DNA of 19,551 nucleotides, taken from positions 1 to 19,551 of the forward strand of contig JAZKZE010000143.1 in assembly GCA_045612485.1 (NCBI GenBank), in the 5' to 3' direction. The notes below the pieces were generated by a model. That model ran no database searches. It was not told where the DNA came from and was given only the letters and a program-made list of their open reading frames with translations. The DNA is from RGIG5327 sp045612485 (GTDB lineage Bacteria > Verrucomicrobiota > Lentisphaeria > Victivallales > UBA1829). Both the position numbers and the translations under genes were made by a program. Below, in pieces: positions 15,812-19,551 of this stretch. Numbering within the stretch: the stretch's first letter is position 1; every line of letters starts with the position of its first letter.

Positions 15812-15839
15812 TTGTAAAAGCATGTTTTTATTCTATATT
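15812..15839 (+). promoter_or_regulatory. Candidate promoter for the 1198-residue protein gene
   Basis: TTGTAA (15812-15817) and TATATT (15834-15839) are 16 bp apart. An overlapping alternative is TTGAAC (15806-15811) with TATTCT (15829-15834) at 17 bp. Either gives a leader of about 40 bases. Together with the preceding terminator, this makes the large gene its own transcription unit. Confidence 0.45.
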
Positions 15840-15887
15840 TTTTCTTAGATGTTTCCTCAATTATAAATAACATAAAGGAAAATGAAA

Positions 15888-18800
15888 ATGGCATTTCATT
15901 ATTTCGAGAATTTTCAGGTCAAGGATGAATTGAATCATTCTTACGGGATAGATATTGAAAATCATTCCAATTATACCCACGGGCATGCCCAGATTTTTGA
16001 ACAGGGCAAGTATCAGGTCACTCTTGACGGCAACAAACATTTTCTGAATACTCCTCCCCTGAAAGATTTTTCAATGGAGATGGATTTTACCCTCTATACC
16101 CATAATATCCAATTCGGTTACGGTTTCCAGTATTATTTCCGTTATGACAGAAAACTTGCCAAAGGGCATGTATTGAAATTCTATCTGGATAAAGATCATA
16201 ATCTTATGATCCTTCTGGATGAAAAAGTCATCGGAAAAAGAGTCTTTATTGATTTCCCGCCAATGGAAAATATGAAAGTAAAACTTTCTGTGGAAGGAGA
16301 TGCTTTATGTACGGAAGTTTTCGGAAGAACCTATACCGGAACTCTTGAGAAAAAAGGTTTCCCCGAAAAAGGGGAGGTGGGGGTTGATCTTCTTTTTGCT
16401 CCCGGCGGGGAAGCGGTCATTACCTCCATCAAACTGGATTCTCCGGATGATCCCAAAAAGAAACTATTGGGAAAAAAGCTGGAATTTATCCTTTCCCAGG
16501 TGCAGGGGATGACAGAACCCGCCCGTTATGAGGCTGCCTTATATGATTACGGAAATGGGTATGTGGTACTGGATTGCACTCTTGCGGGAACCATCCGTAA
16601 CCGGCCGGAACGTATCAAAAACGGCGGAAGGGGCTGGTGTTATGAATTTGAAAGAATGACCGATCCCTACATCCGTGTGGAAAGTAACGGTAAAGAATTT
16701 ATCAATATATACTTCTTTAACGGAGAATATATCATCTTCGACCAGGATCAGTTAGTTGCGGAAAACCGTGCTATCAAATATTCAGAGATCCCCCGGAAAA
16801 TGCAGGTAGTCTGCCGTAATTTCCCCAAAGAATATATCGTTGCTGCCGGGTATGCCCACTTGTGTCATAAACCCTGGTGTTTTGTGGAAAACGGTCCCTG
16901 GGAACAGATCCGGGATATGAATAATAATTTTCTTTATGAAGGACCTTCCCTGCGGAAAAATCTGACCGGAATCAAGGTTTTCTCTCCGGAAGATAAAATG
17001 CTTGTAAAGCGTATTCCCGAAAAGATCCCCATGTATGCCGAAGCTGTAAAACACGCAAAGGAACAGCACTATTTCTATGACGATGAAAAAGTGGATTTTA
17101 CTGTGGGCTTTTATTTCCGCAAACAATTCTATACAGAAAAGGAATTGCAGTTTGAGTGTGAGATCCAGGATCCTTTTGAAAGAGCCGTTCCCGGAATCAG
17201 GACAACGGTGAAAAAAGGAAAACTTGCCGCAAAAAATATTGTTTCCGGTTCTTTCGGATGCACTGCATGGAATATAACGCTCAACAAATTCCTGAAAAGC
17301 GGCGTTTATCATCTGAAGATGAAAGTGACAAGCGGAGGGATCGTGCTTTATGACGACTGGGAAGTGTTTGAGATCCTCCCGGAAGATCCTGATGCCGTAC
17401 CGCCTCCTGTTGCCTCCGGACTTCCTTTCATGCTTTCCATGAATAATGAAATTTACAATCTTGAAACGGATGCTTTCGATCCTTTGAGTGCCTGGGGCGG
17501 GGCAGGGCATTATTACTCCATGGTGATGCGGTATCCCATTATCGGGAAAAACCTGAAAATCTGGGAGATATTGAAGGTCTATCACAGAAAATGGTTCCTT
17601 ATGCTTACAGGACGCAATACGGATGATACCACTTTAAGCGAAAGCAATAAAGAACTCATCCGGCACGCCGACTATGTGGATATCGGGGCAAAAGAGTTCG
17701 GTCTTTCCGGAGGAAGTCCCTATCTTTTCCGTACCCAGATCTATTTTGGGTTCGTATTGGAATGTCTGCGGGACTTCCTCAAGGAACACAAGCCCGGGTG
17801 TAAAAAACTCAAACTTGAAGATGTGGAAGCTATCATCCGGAAAAATGAGAAACTTTCCCAACTTCCGGAAAATGCCGGCAAACCCATTTATTACTGGGCG
17901 GAATATCTCCCCCATGAACTTTTTGATGATCTGGTGACAAGTTGCTGGAACGAATGGATGAAATATGTTCTCGCACGGGTGAAAAAAGGTCAGGATGCCT
18001 TTATTGACAAGATTCTTGCCATCAATCCGAAGATCGCCAGAGGTTCCTATGGGCCTACTGCCATTTACGGTCAGAATTACAGAAGTATCTATTCTGCAAG
18101 ATATGCTCTGCATGGTAACGCTTATGATGACAGAAGCAATAAAAACGGCAGCTTCTACTTCCTGGAAGATTACCATTTGTCCTGCGATTATCCCATTGCA
18201 AAGGCAAGTTTCTTTATTGCCAGTTACAAGCTGATCGACAAAAGCAGAAAATATATCTATCCTGAGATCTACTATGGAGGAGGTGTAGGCTGCCATGATG
18301 GCGCCGTCTATCAGGCACATCCCCCCTTCGGGATCTATGAGATCGAGCAATCCCACCAGCGGACGATCGCTTATACTTTTGCCTACGCCACGCCTTTCTT
18401 CAAAAACGGCAAATTTGATTACTGGCGGGATCACGGATTCCATTGTCCCACCCCCAGAAAGGATTCTTTCCGGCATTTCCTCCATGCCTGGGGCAATATG
18501 AAACGCAATGAGCCTCTTGCTCAACTGCCGGCTCCTTTCATGTTCTATGATATGGATCTTTTTGATCTTCACGGTTCTTATAATGAAACAGAACACAATT
18601 ACAACCCCTGTGAAAAAGTTATGAAGCCCTGGACAGATGTGGATAATACTGCGGAAGAAGCTTTTGCCTTTACCCATATCTGCCTGACCAACAAGGGCTG
18701 GAATACTCCTGTATTAAGTGATATTGCCGGTATCGGTAAGATCCCGGAAAATACTCCTTATATCATTCTGCCCCCCATCCATAAAGGTACTCCCGAAAAG

Positions 18801-19484
18801 TTCCTGAAAGGGATCCGGGAAGCCCATAAGAAAGGTATCGGCATCCTTGCTTTTGAATATGTGGAAGGATTGGAAGATCTTTTCGGCGTGAAAAAGCGGA
18901 AGAAAGTTGCCAATGTATGCAAAGTGGGTTCTGAACTTTTCAAACACAAAATGGCAAATTGCCGTTATGAGTCTGATGGAGCAAGTGTTATGCTTTACGG
19001 AGCGGAAAGTATTGAAGGTAAAGCGGATATCCCTCTGGTATTTGCCAATGAAACCAAGTACGGAAGAACGGTTCTCTTCAATATCCCGCCCACAACTGTG
19101 AAACGGGAAGATTACGGGGCAAAACTGGGTTCCGGTCAGGCTACCATAAGTCAGGAAATGAAAAACGCCGTGGAAAATGCCGCCTGCTTCCTGGATAAAG
19201 ATCCTGCGGTAAGAAGTGAACACGGTATGATCAATTCCTGTCTTTCCGTCAATGGCGATGTGATCGTTACCGTCTGCGGCTGTCCCACCTTCTACAGCGA
19301 AACAGATAGTTACCCCAAAACCTTCCGTTTCAAAGTACGCTATCCGGGCATTGAAAACGCTTCCATCGAAAGCGATGCCCCCTGTGGGATCGCAGAAAAA
19401 GGCAAAGGGTATGTGGTCATCCGGTCTGTAACAGATAGAGATACCGGACTCTTCTACCGCTTTATCCTTCCGAAAAAGAAATGA
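15888..19484 (+). CDS. Large multidomain protein, possible glycoside hydrolase
   Basis: I do not recognise the family of this 1198-residue protein. Residues about 1-185 resemble a concanavalin-like jelly roll (for example FSMEMDFTLYTHNIQFGYGF, 61-80). Residues about 190-370 look like a second beta domain, and about 385-500 a sandwich that ends in a DDWEVFEI strand. Residues about 515-910 look like an alpha/beta barrel rich in aromatic residues. In it, Glu689 (CWNEW) and Glu793 (YPEIYYGG) are about 100 residues apart, as acid/base and nucleophile are in clan A glycosidases. Residues about 940-1070 look flavodoxin-like, as in GH42-type enzymes. There is no signal peptide. Two ATGs exist; 15888 is preferred because AAGGA lies 8 bases upstream, whereas the ATG at 15882 is only 2 bases from it. 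Function is inferred from architecture only. Confidence 0.8.
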   Translation: MAFHYFENFQVKDELNHSYGIDIENHSNYTHGHAQIFEQGKYQVTLDGNKHFLNTPPLKDFSMEMDFTLYTHNIQFGYGFQYYFRYDRKLAKGHVLKFYLDKDHNLMILLDEKVIGKRVFIDFPPMENMKVKLSVEGDALCTEVFGRTYTGTLEKKGFPEKGEVGVDLLFAPGGEAVITSIKLDSPDDPKKKLLGKKLEFILSQVQGMTEPARYEAALYDYGNGYVVLDCTLAGTIRNRPERIKNGGRGWCYEFERMTDPYIRVESNGKEFINIYFFNGEYIIFDQDQLVAENRAIKYSEIPRKMQVVCRNFPKEYIVAAGYAHLCHKPWCFVENGPWEQIRDMNNNFLYEGPSLRKNLTGIKVFSPEDKMLVKRIPEKIPMYAEAVKHAKEQHYFYDDEKVDFTVGFYFRKQFYTEKELQFECEIQDPFERAVPGIRTTVKKGKLAAKNIVSGSFGCTAWNITLNKFLKSGVYHLKMKVTSGGIVLYDDWEVFEILPEDPDAVPPPVASGLPFMLSMNNEIYNLETDAFDPLSAWGGAGHYYSMVMRYPIIGKNLKIWEILKVYHRKWFLMLTGRNTDDTTLSESNKELIRHADYVDIGAKEFGLSGGSPYLFRTQIYFGFVLECLRDFLKEHKPGCKKLKLEDVEAIIRKNEKLSQLPENAGKPIYYWAEYLPHELFDDLVTSCWNEWMKYVLARVKKGQDAFIDKILAINPKIARGSYGPTAIYGQNYRSIYSARYALHGNAYDDRSNKNGSFYFLEDYHLSCDYPIAKASFFIASYKLIDKSRKYIYPEIYYGGGVGCHDGAVYQAHPPFGIYEIEQSHQRTIAYTFAYATPFFKNGKFDYWRDHGFHCPTPRKDSFRHFLHAWGNMKRNEPLAQLPAPFMFYDMDLFDLHGSYNETEHNYNPCEKVMKPWTDVDNTAEEAFAFTHICLTNKGWNTPVLSDIAGIGKIPENTPYIILPPIHKGTPEKFLKGIREAHKKGIGILAFEYVEGLEDLFGVKKRKKVANVCKVGSELFKHKMANCRYESDGASVMLYGAESIEGKADIPLVFANETKYGRTVLFNIPPTTVKREDYGAKLGSGQATISQEMKNAVENAACFLDKDPAVRSEHGMINSCLSVNGDVIVTVCGCPTFYSETDSYPKTFRFKVRYPGIENASIESDAPCGIAEKGKGYVVIRSVTDRDTGLFYRFILPKKK

Positions 19485-19499
19485 AGAACAGGGGGAAAC

Positions 19500-19550
19500 A
19501 CGGGGAAAAGACAAAAACTTTTTGGAAAAAGTTTATTTTCTTTTCCCCGT
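19500..19550. terminator. Long hairpin after the large gene, terminator-like
   Basis: ACGGGGAAAAGA (19500-19511) pairs perfectly with TCTTTTCCCCGT (19539-19550). Inside, AAACTTTT and AAAAGTTT (about 19515-19522 and 19527-19534) form a second stem around TGGA. The whole 51-base element is nearly one hairpin, starting 16 bp after the stop of the large gene. Internal T-runs on both strands would suit termination in either direction. The window ends one base later, so any T-tract or neighbour beyond is unseen. Confidence 0.6.
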
Positions 19551-19551
19551 A

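Noticed and set aside
1..19551. CRISPR array, tRNA, rRNA, transposase or phage gene
   Set aside because: I saw no regularly spaced direct repeats, no cloverleaf candidates and no transposase, integrase or phage structural protein in any well-supported frame.

Overview
The window looks like chromosomal DNA from a gut-type member of the Lentisphaerota (Victivallis-like). Three features suggest this. One is a pseudopilin with a textbook FTLIELLVVIAIIAILAG N-terminus and an exact H-X9-DG C-terminal motif. The second is a set of carbohydrate-active genes of types common in that phylum (DUF4838 plus CBM9-like, GH20, GH109-like Gfo/Idh). The third is moderate GC coding sequence separated by very AT-rich spacers. 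The assignment is inferred from protein style; no rRNA or other phylogenetic marker is present.

Layout. Positions 1-107 hold a GC-rich block of three adjacent hairpins, then an AT-rich spacer with a candidate promoter. Positions 376-4518 (+) carry hisD, hisC, a secreted protein of unknown function and an AraC-type regulator, spaced 22-34 bp apart like an operon. They end at a bidirectional terminator shared with the convergent gene. Positions 4627-7101 (-) encode a secreted DUF4838 protein with a C-terminal CBM9/DOMON-like domain. It is divergent from the pseudopilin gene at 7324-8097 (+), which has a near-consensus sigma-70 promoter. Positions 8104-12518 (-) carry, in transcription order, a CBS/DRTGG-containing family II pyrophosphatase (ppaC), IMP dehydrogenase (guaB), a small membrane protein and a cytoplasmic SGNH hydrolase. 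guaB has its own promoter and an unusual leader. Positions 12681-15627 (+) form a two-gene unit, a GH20-like hexosaminidase and a GH109-like oxidoreductase/glycosidase, closed by a strong terminator. Positions 15888-19484 (+) encode a 1198-residue multidomain protein of unrecognised family that may be a glycoside hydrolase. The window ends in a long perfect hairpin.

How the genes fit together. Two themes are interleaved. One is housekeeping: histidine synthesis, guanine nucleotide synthesis and pyrophosphate removal. The other is glycan use. The DUF4838/CBM protein is predicted to be exported. The GH20-like, GH109-like, SGNH and 1198-residue proteins all lack signal peptides, so they would act in the cytoplasm on imported amino-sugar-containing glycans. 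No transporter or SusC/D-like pair is present. The most interesting points are the GH20/GH109-like pair with its EIP and Y-x-x-H residues, the large unassigned protein, the pseudopilin beside a secreted glycan-binding protein, the guaB leader with a small overlapping ORF and competing hairpins, and a recurrent TATATT -10 box. None of these adds up to a clearly new defence or mobile system.
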